The position numbers and the translations under genes were made by a program. Under the pieces are notes generated by a model. The model saw nothing but the letters and a program-made list of their open reading frames with translations. It did no database searches and was not told where the DNA came from. Shown here piece by piece: positions 1-13,643 of a DNA stretch of 64,000 nt (its first letter is position 1; every line of letters starts with the position of its first letter). The DNA comes from Colletes latitarsis (taxonomy: Eukaryota > Arthropoda > Insecta > Hymenoptera > Colletidae): assembly GCF_051014445.1 (NCBI RefSeq), contig NC_135143.1, positions 682,001 to 746,000 of the forward strand. Direction: 5' to 3'.

Positions 1-199
1 TCCCGGACCTAACCCAGACCTAACCGGTTTTATCCTCTAAAATACTGACCGAATCCAGGTTTAATTGACTGTTTCTGTGTGGTACCACATTACTACGTGA
101 CTCAAGCTCGAAAAAACCCAGGATCTGGACAACAAGTATGCGAAGAAGGCAAAGTCATGAGCCAGATGCGGGCATAACCCAGACCTAAACCTGACCTAA

Positions 200-1050
200 C
201 CGGTTTTATCCTCTAAAATACTGACCGAATCCAGGTTTAATAGACTGTTTCTGTGTGGTACCACATTACTACGTGACTCAAGCTCGAAAAAACCCAGGAT
301 CTGGACAACAAGTATGCGAAGAAGGCAAAGTCATGAGCCTGATGCGGGCATAACCCAGACCTAACCGGTGTTATCCTCTAAAATATTGACCGAAACCAGG
401 TTTAGTTGACTGTTACTGTGTGGTACCACATTCCTACGTGATTCAAACCCGAAAAAATCCCAGGATCTGGCCAACAAGTATGCGAAGAAGGCAAAATCAT
501 GAGCCTGATGCGGGCATAACCCAGACCTAACCGGTGTTATCCTCTAAAATATTGACCGAATCCAGGTTTAGTTGACTGTTACTGTGTGGTACCACATTAC
601 TACGTGATTCAAACACGAAAAATCCCAGGATCTGGCCAACAACTATGCGAAGAAGGCAAAATCATGAGCCAGATGCGGGCGTAACCCAGACCTAACCCAG
701 ACCTAACCGGTGTTATCCTCTAAAATATTGATCGAAACCAGGTTTAATTGTCTGTTTCAGTATGCTACCACATTACTGCGTGATACAAACCAGAGAAAAC
801 CCAGGATCTGGCCAACAAGTATGCGAAGAAGGCAAAATCATAAGCCAGATGCGGGCATAACCCAGACCTAACCCAGACCTAACCGGTGTTATCCTCTAAA
901 ATATTGATCTAAACCTGGTTTAATTGACTGTTTCTATGTGGTACCACATTACTACGTGATTCAAACCCGAAAAAACCCAGGATCTGGCCAACAAGTATGC
1001 GAAGAAAGCAAAATCATGAGCCAGATGCGGGCATAACCCAGACCTATCCC
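200..1050 (+). repeat. Left-domain higher-order segment, copy 1
   Basis: Series of five monomers including two short ones (single-repeat junctions at 354 and 520) and the rare change aaacctggttt near 913. The same order returns about 3,503 bp later (gagcctgatg at 335 and 3838) and again near 7.2-8.06 kb. Scattered base differences show that it is older than the duplications in the middle of the window. Confidence 0.75.
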
Positions 1051-3659
1051 AGACCTAACCGGGGTTACCGACTAATATACTGACCGAAACCAGGTTTCAT
1101 TGACCGTTACTGTGTGGTACCACATTACTGCGTGATACAAACCAGAGAAAACCCAGGATCTGGCCAACAAGTATGCGAAGAAGGCAAAAGCATGAGCCAG
1201 ATGCGGGCATAACCCAGACCTAACCCAGACCTAACCGGTTTTATCCTCTAAAATATTGATCGAAACCAGGTTTAATTGTCTGTTTCTGTATGCTACCACA
1301 TTACTGCGTGATACAAACCAGAGAAAACCCAGGATCTGGCCAACAAGTATGCGAAGACGGCAAAATCATAAGCCAGATGGGGGCATAACCCAGACCTAAC
1401 CCAGACCTAACCGGTTTTATCCTCTAAAATATTGATCGAAACCAGGTTTAATTGTCTGTCACAGTATGCTACCACATTACTGCGTGATACAAACCAGAGA
1501 AAACCAAGGATCTGGCCAACAAGAATGCGGAAAAGGCATAATCATGAGCCAGATGCGGGCATAACCCAGACGGTACTCAGACCTAACCGGTGTTACCGAC
1601 TAAAATACTGACCGAATCCAGGTTTCATTGACCGTTACTGTGTGGTACCACAATACTACGTGATTCAAACCCGAAAAATCTCAGGATCTGGCCAACAAGT
1701 ATGCGAAGAAGGCAAAATCATGAGCCAGATGCGGGCATAACCAAGATCTAACCCAGACCTAACCGGTGTTATCCTCTAAAATATTGATCGAAACCAGGTT
1801 TAATTGTCTGTCTCAGTATGCTACCACATTACTGCGTGATACATACCAGAGAAAACCCAGGATCTGGCCAACAAGTATGCGAAGAAGGCAAAATCATAAG
1901 CCAGATGCGGGCATAACCCAGACCTAACCCAGCCCTAACCGGTGTTATCCTCTAAAATATTGATCGAAACCAGGTTTAATTGACTGTTTCTATGTGGTAC
2001 CACATTCCTACGTTATTCAAACCAGAGAAACCCAAGGATCTGGCCAACAAGAATGCGGAAACGGCAAAGTCATGAGCCAGATGCGGGCATAACCCAGACC
2101 TAACCCAGACCTAACCGGTGTTATCCTCTAAAATATTGATCGAAACCAGGTTTAATTGTTTGTTTCAGTATGCTACCACATTACTGCGTGATACAAACCA
2201 GAGAAAAACAAGGATCTGGCCAACAAGAATGCGGAAAAGGCAAAATCATGAGCCAGATGCGTGCATAACCCAGACCTAATCCAGACCTAACCGGTGTTAC
2301 CCTCTAAAATATTAACCGAATCCAGGTTTAATTGACTGTTACTGTGTGGTACCACATTCCTACGTGATTCAAACCCGATAAAAACCCAGGATCTGGCCAA
2401 CAAGTATGCGAAGAAGGCAAAGTCATGAGCCAGATGCGGGCATAACCCAGACCTAAACCTGACCTAACCGGTTTTATCCTCTAAAATATACATCGAAACC
2501 AGGTTTAGTTGACTGTTACTGTGTGGTACCACATTCCTACGTGATTCAAACCCGAAAAAATCCCAGGATCTGGCCAACAAGTATGCGAAGAAGGCAAAAT
2601 CATGAGCCTGATGCGGGCATAACCCAGACCTAACCCAGACCTAACCGGTTTTATCCTCTAAAATATTGATCGAAACCAGGTTTAATTGTCTGTTTCTGTA
2701 TGCTACCACATTACTGCGTGATACAAACCAGAGAAAACCCAGGATCTGGCCAACAAGTATGCGAAGACGGCAAAATCATAAGCCAGATGCGGGCATAACC
2801 CAGACCTAACCCAGACCTAACCGGTTTTATCCTCTAAAATATTGATCGAAACCAGGTTTAATTAACTGTTTCTATGTGGTGCCACATTACTACGTGATTC
2901 AAACCCGAAAAAACCCAGGATCTGGCCAACAAGTATGCGAAGAAAGCAAAGTCATGAGCCAGATGCGGGCATAACCCAGACCTAAACCTGACCTAACCGG
3001 TTTTATCCTCTAAAATATACATCGAAACCAGGTTTAGTTGACTGTTACTGTGTGGTACCACATTCCTACGCGATTCAAACCCGAAAAAATCCCAGGATCT
3101 GGCCAACAAGTATGCGAAGAAAGCAAAATCATGAGCCAGATGCGGGCATAACCCAGACCTAACCCAGACCTAACCGGTTTTATCCTCTAAAATATTGATC
3201 GAAACCAGGTTTAATTGTCTGTCACAGTATGCTACCACATTACTACGTGATACACACCTGAGAAAACCAAGGATCTGGCCAACAAGAATGCGGAGAAGGC
3301 AAAATCATGAGCCAGATGCGGGCATAACCCGAACCTAACCCAGACCTAACCGGTTTTATCCAGTAACATACTGATCCAAACCAGGTTTAATTGACTGTTA
3401 CAATGTGGTACCACATTCCTACGTTATTCAAACCAGAGAAAACCAAGGATCTGGCCAACAAGAATGCGGAAAAGGCAAAATCATGAGCCAGATGCGGGCA
3501 TAACCCAGACCTAACCCAGACCTAACCGGTTTTATCCTCTAAAATATTGATCGAAACCAGGTTTAATTGTTTGTTTCAGAATGGTACCACATTACTGCGT
3601 GATACAAACCAGAGAAAACCAAGGATCTGGCCAACAAGAATGCGGAAAAGGCAAAATCA

Positions 3660-5560
3660 TGAGCCAGATGCGGGCTTAACCCAGACCTAAACCTGACCTA
3701 ACCGGTTTTATCATCTAAAATATACATCGAAACCAGGTTTAGTTGACTGTTACTGTGTGGTACCACATTCCTACGTGATTCAAACCCGAAAAAATCCCAG
3801 GATCTGGCCAACAAGTAGGCGAAGAAGGCAAAATCATGAGCCTGATGCGGGCATAACCCAGACCTAACCGGTGTTATCCTCTAAATTATTGACCGCAACC
3901 AGGTTTAGTTGACTGTTACTGTGTGGTACCACATTCCTACGTGATTCAAACCCGAAAAAATCCCAGGATCTGGCCAACAAGTATGCGAAGAAGTCAAAAT
4001 CATGAGCCTGATGCGGGCATAACCCAGACCTAACCGGTGTTATCCTCGAAAATATTGACCGAATCCAGGTTTAGTTGACTGTTACTGTGTGGTACCACAT
4101 TACTACGTGATTCAAACACGAAAAATCCCTGGATCTGGCCAACAAATATGCGAAGAAGGCAAAATCATGAGCCAGATGCGGGCATAACCCAGACCTAACC
4201 CAGACCTAACCGGTTTTATCCTCTAAAATATTGATCGAAACCAGGTTTATTTGTCTGTTTCTGTATGCTACCACATTACTGCGTGACACAAACCAGAGGA
4301 AACCCAGGATCTGGCCAACAAGTATGCGAAGAAGGCAAAATCATAAGCCAGATGCGGGCATAACCCAGACCTAACCCAGACCTAACCGGTGTTATCCTCT
4401 AAAATATTGATCGAAACCTGGTTTAATTGACTGTTTCTATGTGGTACCACATTACTACGTGATTCAAACCCGAAAAAACCCAGGATCTGGCCAACAAGTA
4501 TGCGAAGAAAGCAAAATCATGAGCCAGATGCGGGCATAACCCAGACCTAACCCAGACCTAACCGGTTTTATCCTCTATAATACTGACCGAATCCAGGTTT
4601 AATTGACTGTTTCTATGTGGCACCACATTTCTACGCGATTCAAACCCGAAAAAACCCAGGATCTGTCCAACAAGTTTGCGAAGATGGCAAAAACATGAGC
4701 CAGATGCAGCCATAAACCTGGCCTAACCCAGACCTAACCGGTTTTATCCTATAAAATATTCATCGAAACCAGGTTTAGTTGACTGTTACTGTGTGGTACC
4801 ACATTCCTACGTGATTCAAACCCGAAAAAAACCCAGGATCTGGCCAACAAGTATGCGAAGAAGGCAAAGTCATGAGCCAGATGCCTGCATAACCAAGATC
4901 AAACCCAGACCTAACCGGGGTTACCGACTAAAATACTGACCGAAACCAGGTTTCATTGACCGTTGCTGTGTGGTACCACATTACTGCGTGATACAAACCA
5001 GAGAAAACCCAGGATCTGGCCAACAAGTATGCGAAGAAGGCAAAATCATGAGCCAGATGCGGGCATTACCCAGGCCTAACACAGACCTAATCGGTTTTAT
5101 CCTCTAAAATATTGATCGAAACCAGGTTTAATTGTCTGTCACAGTATACTACCACATTACTACGTGATACACACCAGGGAAAACCAAGAATCTGGCCAAC
5201 AAGAATGCGGAGAAGGCAAAATCATGAGCCAGATGCGGGCATAACCCGAACCTAACCCAGACCTAACCGGTTTTATCCTGTAACATATTGATCCAAACCA
5301 GGTTTAATTAACTGTTACAATGTGATACCACATTCCAACGTGATTCAAACCAGAGAAAACCAAGGATCTGGCCAACAAGAATGCGGAAAAGGCAAAATCA
5401 TGAGCCAGATGCGGGCATAACCCAGACCTAACCCAGACCTAACCGGTGTTATCCTCTAAAGTATTGATCGAAACCAGGTATAATTAACTGTTTCAATGAG
5501 GTACCACATTACTACGTGACTCAAGCTCGAAAAAACCCAGGATCTGGCCAACAAGTATGG
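3660..5560 (+). repeat. Left-domain higher-order segment, copy 2 (pair with 7165-9065)
   Basis: Aligns with 7165-9065 at a constant offset of about 3,504 bp. Landmarks: atacatcg at 3722 and 7225; tcctcgaaaat near 4044 and 7548; the ataaaatattcatcg monomer at 4751 and 8255; gggcattacc at 5061 and 8565; and the rare caggtataattaac monomer with gtattg at 5461 and 8965. The offset becomes 3,680 after about 5560, so one extra monomer lies in the right copy. Upstream of 3660 the two sides no longer match. Confidence 0.82.
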
Positions 5561-6321
5561 GAAGAAGGCAAAATCATAAGCCAGATGCGGGCATAACCCA
5601 GACCTAACCCAGACCTAGCCGGTGTTATCCTCTAAAATATTGATCGAAACCAGGTTTAATTGACTGTTTCTATGTGGTACCACATTACTACGTGATTCAA
5701 ACCCGAAAAAACCCAGGATCTGGCCAACAAGTATGCGAAGAAAGCAAAATCATGAGCCAGATGCGGGCATAACCCAGACCTAACCCAGACCTAACCGGTT
5801 TTATCCTCTAAAATACTGACCGAATCCAGGTGTAATTGACTGTTTCTATGTGGTACCACATTTCTACGTGATTCAAACCCGAAAAAACCCAGGATCTGGC
5901 CAACAAGTTTGCGAAGATGGCACAAACATGAGCCAGATGCGGGCATAAACCTGGCCTAACCCAGACCTAACCAGTTTTATCCTATAAAATATTCATCGAA
6001 ACCAGGTTTAGTTGACTGTTACTGTGTGGTACCACATTCCTACGTGATTCAAACCCGAAAAAAACCCAGGATCTGGCCAACAAGTATGCGAACAAGGCAA
6101 AATCATGAGCCAGATGCGGGCATAACCCAGGCCTAATCCAGACCTAACCGGTGTTATCCTCTAAAATATTGATCGAAAACAGGTTTAATTGTCTACCACA
6201 GTATGCTACCACATTACTGCGTGATACAAACCAGAGAATACCAAGGATCTGGCCAACAAGAATGCGGAAAAGGCAAAATCATGAGCCAGATGCGTGCATA
6301 ACCCAGACCTAATCCAGACCT

Positions 6322-6849
6322 AACCGGTTTTATCCTCTAAAATACTGACCGAATCCAGGTGTAATTGACTGTTTCTATGTGGTACCACATTCCTACGTTA
6401 TTCAAACCAGAGAAAACCCAGGATCTGGCCAACAAGTATGCGAAGAAAGCAAAATCATGAGCCAGATGCGGGCATAACCCAGACCTAACCCAGACCTAAC
6501 CGGTTTTATCCTCTAAAATACTGACCGAATCCAGGTGTAATTGACTGTTTCTATGTGGTACCACATTCCTACGTTATTCAAACCAGAGAAAACCCAGGAT
6601 CTGGCCAACAAGTATGCGAAGAAAGCAAAATCATGAGCCAGATGCGGGCATAACCCAGACCTAACCCAGACCTAACCGGTTTTATCCTCTAAAATACTGA
6701 CCGAATCCAGGTGTAATTGACTGTTTCTATGTGGTACCACATTCCTACGTTATTCAAACCAGAGAAAACCAAGGATCTGGCCAACAAAAATGCGGAAAAG
6801 GCAAAATCATGAGCCAGATGCGGGCATTACCCAGACCTAACCCAGACCT
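6322..6849 (+). repeat. Homogenised run: three near-identical adjacent monomers
   Basis: The unusual motif gaccgaatccaggtgtaat starts at 6347, 6523 and 6699, exactly 176 bp apart. Each is followed by the same cattcctacgttattcaaac variant. The first two monomers look identical through the gaagaaagc segment; the third changes to accaaggatct and aaaaatgcgg near 6770-6800. This is the signature of very recent single-monomer tandem duplication. Confidence 0.88.
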
Positions 6850-7164
6850 AACCGGTGTTATCCTCTAAAATATTGATCGAAACCAGGTTTAATTGTTTGT
6901 TTCAGTATGCTACCACATTACTGCGTGATACAAACCAGAGAATACCAAGGATCTGGCCAACAAGAATGCGGAAAAGGCAAAATCATGAGCCAGATGCGTG
7001 CATAACCCAGACCTAATCCAGACCTAACCGGTGTTATCCTCCAAAATATTAACCGAATCCAGGTTTAGTTGACTGTTACTGTGTGGTACCACATTCCTAC
7101 GTGATTCAAACCCGAGAAAAACCCAGGATCTGGCCAACAAGTATGCGAAGAAGGCAAAGTCATG

Positions 7165-9065
7165 AGCCAGATGCGGGCATAACCCAGACCTAAACCTGAC
7201 CTAACCGGTTTTATCCTCCAAAATATACATCGAAACCAGGTTTAGTTGACTGTTACTGTGTGGGGTCCACATTCCTACGTGATTCAAACCCGAAAAAATC
7301 CCAGGATCTGGCCAACAAGTTTGCGAAGAAGGCAAAATCATGAGCCTGATGCGGGCATAACCCAGACCTAACCGGTGTTATCCTCTAAATTATTGACCGA
7401 AACCAGGTTTAGTTGACTGTTACTGTGTGGTACCTCATTCCTACGTGATTCAAACCCGAAAAAATCCCAGGATCTGGCCAACAAGTATGCGAAGAAGGCA
7501 AAATCATGAGCCTGATGCGGGCATAACACAGACCTAACCGGTGTTATCCTCGAAAATATTGACCGAATCCAGGTTTAGTTGACTGTTACTGTGTGGTACC
7601 ACATTGCTACGTGATTCAAACACGAAAAATCCCAGGATCTGGCCAACAAATATGCGAAGAAGGCAAAATCATGAGCTAGATGCGGGCATAACCCAGACCT
7701 AACCCAGACCTAACCGGTTTTATCCTCTAAAATATTGATCGAAACCAGGTTTATTTGTCTGTTTCTGCATGCTACCACATTACTGCGTGATACAAACCAG
7801 AGAAAACCCAGGATCTGGCCAACAAGTATGCGAAGAAGGCAAAATCATAAGCCAGATGCGGGCATAACCCAGACCTAACCCAGACCTAACCGGTGTTATC
7901 CTCTAAAATATTGATCGAAACCTGGTTTAATTGACTGTTTCTATGTGGTACCACATTACTACGTGATTCAAACCCGAAAAAACCCAGGATCTGGCCAACA
8001 AGTATGCGAAGAAAGCAAAATCATGAGCCAGATGCGGGCATAACCCAGACCTAACCCAGACCTAACCGGTTTTATCCTCTAAAATACTGACCGAATCCAG
8101 GTTTAATTGACTGTTTCTATGTGGCACCATATTTCTACGTGATTCAAACCCGAAAAAACCCAGGATCTGTCCAACAAGTTTGCGAAGATGGCAAAAACAT
8201 GAGCCAGATGCAGGCATAAACCTGGCCTAACCCAGACTTAACCGGTTTTATCCTATAAAATATTCATCGAAACCAGGTTTAGTTGACTGTTACTGTGTGG
8301 TACCACATTCCTACGTGATTCAAACCCGAAAAAAACCCAGGATCTGGCCAACAAGTATGCGAAGAAGGCAAAGTCATGAGCCAGATGCGTGCATAACCAA
8401 GATCTAACCCAGACCTAACCGGGGTTACCGACTCAAATACTGACCGAAACCAGGTTACATTGACCGTTACTGTGTGGTACCACATTACTGCGTGATACAA
8501 ACCAGAGAAAACCCAGGATCTGGCCAACAAGTATGCGAAGAAGGCAAAATCATGAGCCAGATGCGGGCATTACCCATGCCTAACCCAGACCTAACCGGTT
8601 TTATCCTCTAAAACATTCATCGAAACCAGGTTTAATTGTCTGTCACAGTATGCTACCACATTACTACGTGATACACACCAGAGAAAACCAAGAATCTGGC
8701 CAACAAGAATGCGGAGAAGGCAAAATCATGAGCCAGATGCGGGCATAACCCGAACCTAACCCAGACCTAACCGGTTTTATCCTGTAACATATTGATCCAA
8801 ACCAGGTTTAATTAACTGTTTCAATGAGGTACCACATTCCAACGTGATTCAAACCAGAGAAAACCAAGGATCTGGCCACCAAGAATGCGGAAAAGGCAAA
8901 ATCATGAGCCAGATGCGGGCATAACCCAGACCTAACCCAGACCTAACCGGTGTTATCCTCTAAAGTATTGATCGAAACCAGGTATAATTAACTGTTTCAA
9001 TGAGGTACCACATTACTACGTGACTCAAGCTCGAAAAAACCCAGTATCTGGCCAACAAGTATGCG
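7165..9065 (+). repeat. Left-domain higher-order segment, copy 3 (pair with 3660-5560)
   Basis: Partner of 3660-5560 at +3,504 bp, about 11 monomers long. It also carries the two short monomers (junctions near 7361 and 7527) and the aaacctgg monomer near 7920 seen in the copy at 0.2-1.05 kb. Point differences, such as tactg preceded by ccgactcaaa instead of ccgactaaaa, show divergence since duplication. Confidence 0.82.
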
Positions 9066-12000
9066 AAGAAGGCAAAATCATAAGCCAAATGCGGGCATAA
9101 CCCAGACCTAACCCAGACCTAACCGGTGCTATCCTCTAAAATATTGATCGAACCCAGGTTTAATTGACTGTTTCTATGTGGTACCACATTACTACGTGAT
9201 TCAAACACGAAAAAACCCAGGATCTGGCCAACAAGTATGGGAAGAAGGCAAAATCATAAGCCAGATGCGGGCATAACCCAGACCTAACCCAGACCTAACC
9301 GGTGTTATCCTCTAAAATATTGATCGAAACCAGGTTTAGTTGTCTGTCACAGTATGCTACCACATTACTACGTGATACACACCAGAGAAAACCAAGGATC
9401 TGGCCAACAAGAATGCGGAGAAGGCAAAATCATGAGCCAGATGCGGGCATAACCCGAACCTAACCCAGACCTAACCAGTTTTATCCTCTAAAATATTGAT
9501 CGAAACCAGGTTTAATTGTCTGTCACAGTACGCTACCACATTACTGCGTGATACAAACCAGAGAAAACCAAGGATCTGGCCAACAAGAATGCGGAAAAGG
9601 CATAATCATGAGCCAGATGCGGGCATAACCCAGACCGTACTCAGACCTAACCGGTGTTACCGACTAAAATACTGACCGAATCCAGGTTTCATTGACTGTT
9701 ACTGTGTGGTACCACAATACTACGTGATTCAAACCCGAAAAAACCCTGGATCTGGCCAACAAGTATGCGAAGAAGGCAAAATCATGAGCCAGATGCGGGC
9801 ACAACCAAGATCTAACCCAGGCCTAACCGGTGTTATCCTCTAAAATATTGATCGAAACCAGGTTTAATTGTCTGTTTCAGTGTGCTACCACATAACTACG
9901 TGATTCAAACCCGAAAGAACCCAGGATCTGGCCAACAAGAATGCGGAAAAGGCAAAATCATGAGCCAGATGCGTGCATAACCCAGACCTAACCCAGACCT
10001 AACCGGTGTTATCCTCTAAAATATTGACCGAAACCAGGTTTAGTAGACTGTTACTGAGTGGTACCACATTCCTACGTGATTCAAACCCGAAAAAAACCCA
10101 GGATCTGACCAACAAGTATGCGAAGAAAGCAAAATCATGAGCCAGATGCGGGCATAACCCAGACCTAACCCAGACCTAACCGGTTTTAACCTCTAAAATA
10201 CTGACCGAATCCAGGTTTAATTGACTGTTTCTGTGTGGTACCACATTACTACGTGACTCAAGCACGAAAAAACCCAGGATCTGGCCAACAAGTATGCGAA
10301 GAAGGCAAAGTCATGGGCCAGATGCGGGCATAACTCAGACCTAAACCAGACCTAACCGGTTTTATCCTCTAAAATACTGACCGAAACCAGGTTTAATTGA
10401 CTGTTTCTATGTGGTACCACATTACTACGTGATTCAAACCCGAAAAAACCCAGGATCTGATAAACAAGTTTGCGAAGAGGGCAAAAACATGAGCCAGATG
10501 CGGGCATAAACCTCGCCTAACCCAGACCTAACCGGTTTTATCTTATAAAATATTCATCGAAACCAGGTTTAGTTGACTGTTACTGTGTGGTACCACATTC
10601 CTACGTGATTCAAACCCGAAAAAATCCCAGGATCTGGCCGACAAGTATGCGAAGAAGGCAAAATCATGAGCCAGATGCGGGCATAACCCAGACCTAACCC
10701 AGACCTAACCGGGGTTACCGACTAAAATACTGACCGAAACCAGGTTTAATTGACTGTTTCTATGTGGTACCACATTACTGCGTGATTCGAACCCGAAAAA
10801 ACCCCGGATCTGGCCAACAAGAATGCGGAAAAGGCAAAATCATGAGCCAGATGAGGGCATAACCCAGACCTAACCCAGACCTAACCGGTGTTATCCTCTA
10901 AAATACTGACCGAATCCAGGTTTAGTTGACTGTTTCTGTGTGGTACCACATTACTACGTGACTCAAGCTCGAAAAAGCCAGGATCTGGCCATCAAGTATG
11001 CGAAGAAGGCAAAGTCATGAGCCAGATGCGTGCATAACCCAGACCTAAACCAGACCTAACCGGTTTTATCCAGTAATATATTGATCCAAACCAGGTTTAA
11101 TTGAGTGTTACAATGTGGTACCACATTCCTACGTGATTCAAACCAGAGAAAACCCAGGATCTGGTAAACAAGTTTGCGAAGAAGGCAAAAACATGAGCCA
11201 GATGCGGGCATAAACCTGGCCTAACCCAGACCTAACCGGTTTTATCCTATAAAATATTTATCGAAACCAGGTTTAGTTGACTGTTACTGTGTGGTACCAC
11301 ATTCCTACGTGATTCAAACCCGAATGAATCCCAGGATCTGGCCAACAAGTATGCGAAGAAGGCAAAATCATGAGACAGATGCGGGCATAATCCAGACCTA
11401 ACCCAGACCTAACCGGTTTTATCCAGTAATATATTGATCCAAACCAGGTTTAATTGAGTGTTACAATGTGGTACCACATTCCTACGTGATCCAAACCAGA
11501 GAAAACCCAGGTTCTGGCCAACAAGTATGCGAAGAAGGCAAAATCATGAGCCTGATGCGGGCATAACCCAGACCTAACCGGTGTTATCCTCTAAAATATT
11601 GACCGAATCCAGGTTTAGTTGACTGTTACTGTGTGGTACCACATTACTACGTGATTCAAACACGTATAAACCCAGGATCTGGCCAACAACTATGCGAAGA
11701 AGGCAAAATCATTAGCCAGATGCGGGCATAACCCAGGCCTAACCCAGACCTAACCGGTTTTATCCTCTAAAATATTGATCGAAACCAGGCTTAATTGTCT
11801 GTCACAGTATGCTACCACATTACTACGTGATACACACCAGAGAAAACCAAGGATCTGGCCAACAAGTATGCGAAGATGGCAAAATCATGAGCCTGATGCG
11901 GGCATAACCCAGACCTAACCGGTGTTATCCTCTAAAATATTGACCGAATCCAGGTTTAGTTGACTGTTACTGTGTGGTACCACATTACTACGTGATTCAA

Positions 12001-12409
12001 ACACGAAAAAACCCAGGATCTGGCCAACAAGTATGCGAAGAAGGCAAAGTCATGAGCCAGATGCGTGCATAACCCGAACCTAACCCAGACCTAACCGGTT
12101 TTATCCTGTAACATATTGATCCAAACCAGGTTTAATTGACTGTTACAATGTGGTGCCACATTCCTACGTGATTTAAACCAGAGAAAACCAAGGATCTGGC
12201 CAACAAGAATGCGGAAAAGGCAAAATCATGAGCCAGATGCGGGCATAACCCAGACCTAACCCAGACCTAACCGGTGTTATCCTCTAAGGTATTGATCGAA
12301 ACCAGGTTTAATTGACTGTTTCAATGAGGTACCACATTACTACGTGACTCAAGCTCGAAAAAACCCAGGATCTGGCCAACAAGTATGCGAAGAAGGCAAA
12401 ATCATAAGC

Positions 12410-12850
12410 CAGATGCGGGCATAACCCAGACCTAACACAGACCTAACCAGTGCTATCCTCTAAAATATTGATCGAAACCAGGTTTAATTGACTGTTTCTA
12501 TGTGGTACCACATTACTACGTGATTCAAACACGAAAAAACCCAGGATCTGGCCAACAAGTATGCGAAGAAGGCAAAATCATAAGCCAGATGCGGGCATAA
12601 CCCAGACCTAACCGGTGCTATCCTCTAAAATATTGATCGAAACCAGGTTTAATTGACTGTTTCTATGTGGTAACACATTACTACGTGATTCAAACACGAA
12701 AAAAACCCAGGATCTGGCCAACAAGTATGCGAAGAAGGCAAAATAATAAGCCAGATGCGGGCATAACCCAGACCTAACCCAGACCTAACCGGTGCTATCC
12801 TCTAAAATATTGATCGAAACCAGGTTTAATTGACTGTTTCTATGTGGTAC
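12410..12850 (+). repeat. Local run of similar monomers (cataagcc / ggtgctatcc type)
   Basis: Adjacent monomers share cataagccagatgcgggc, ggtgctatcctcta and ctatgtgg followed by cgtgattcaaacacg. One member is short (single-repeat junction at 12601) and one has gtggtaacac, which breaks the palindrome. A comparable run of the same type lies at about 31.55-32.05 kb. Confidence 0.75.
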
Positions 12851-13643
12851 CACATTACTACGTGATTCAAATCCGGACAAACCCAGGATCTGGCCAACAA
12901 TTATGCGAAGAAGGCAAAATCATGAGCCAGATGCGGGCATAACCAAGATCTAACCCAGACCTAACCGGTGTTATCCTCTGAAATATTGATCGAAACCAGG
13001 TTTAATTGTCTGTTTCAGTGTGCTACGACATTACTACGTGATTCAAACCCGAAATAAACCAGGATCTGGCCAACAAGAATGCGGAGAAGGCAAAATCATG
13101 AGCCAGATGCGGGCATAACCCAGACCTAACACAGACCTAACCGGTGTTACCGACTAAAATACTGACCGAATCCAGGTTTCATTGACCGTTACTGTGTGGT
13201 ACCACATTACTACGTGATTCAAACCCGGAAAAACCCAGGATCTGGCCAACAATTATGCTAAGAAGGCAAAATCATGAGCCAGATGCGGGCATAACCCAGG
13301 CCTAACCCAGACCTGACCGGTGTTATCCTCTAAAATATTGATCGAATCCAGGTTTAATTGACCGTTACTGTGTGGTACCACATTACTACGTGATTCAAAC
13401 CCGAAAAAACCCAGGATCTGGCCAACAAGTATGCGAAGAAAGCAAAATCATGAGCCAGATGCGGGGATAACCCAGACCTAACCCAGACCTAACCGGTTTT
13501 ATCCTCTAAAATACTGACCGAATCCAGGTTTAATTGACTGTTTCTGTGTGGTACCACATTACTACGTGATTCAAACACGAAAAAAACCCAGGATCTGGCC
13601 AACAAGAATGCGGAAAAGGCAAAATCATGAGCCAGATGCGGGC

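Larger units (their letters stand above)
1..13640 (+). repeat. Left domain: diverged monomers with a loose ~3.5 kb order
   Basis: Neighbouring monomers differ at many sites and recent identical copies are fewer than further right. A repeating order of monomer types at about 3,504 bp is visible three times in the first 9 kb; after about 9 kb the order becomes irregular. Near-copies at short range include the ccagtaatatattgatcc monomers near 11071 and 11424. No other kind of sequence is present. Confidence 0.8.
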
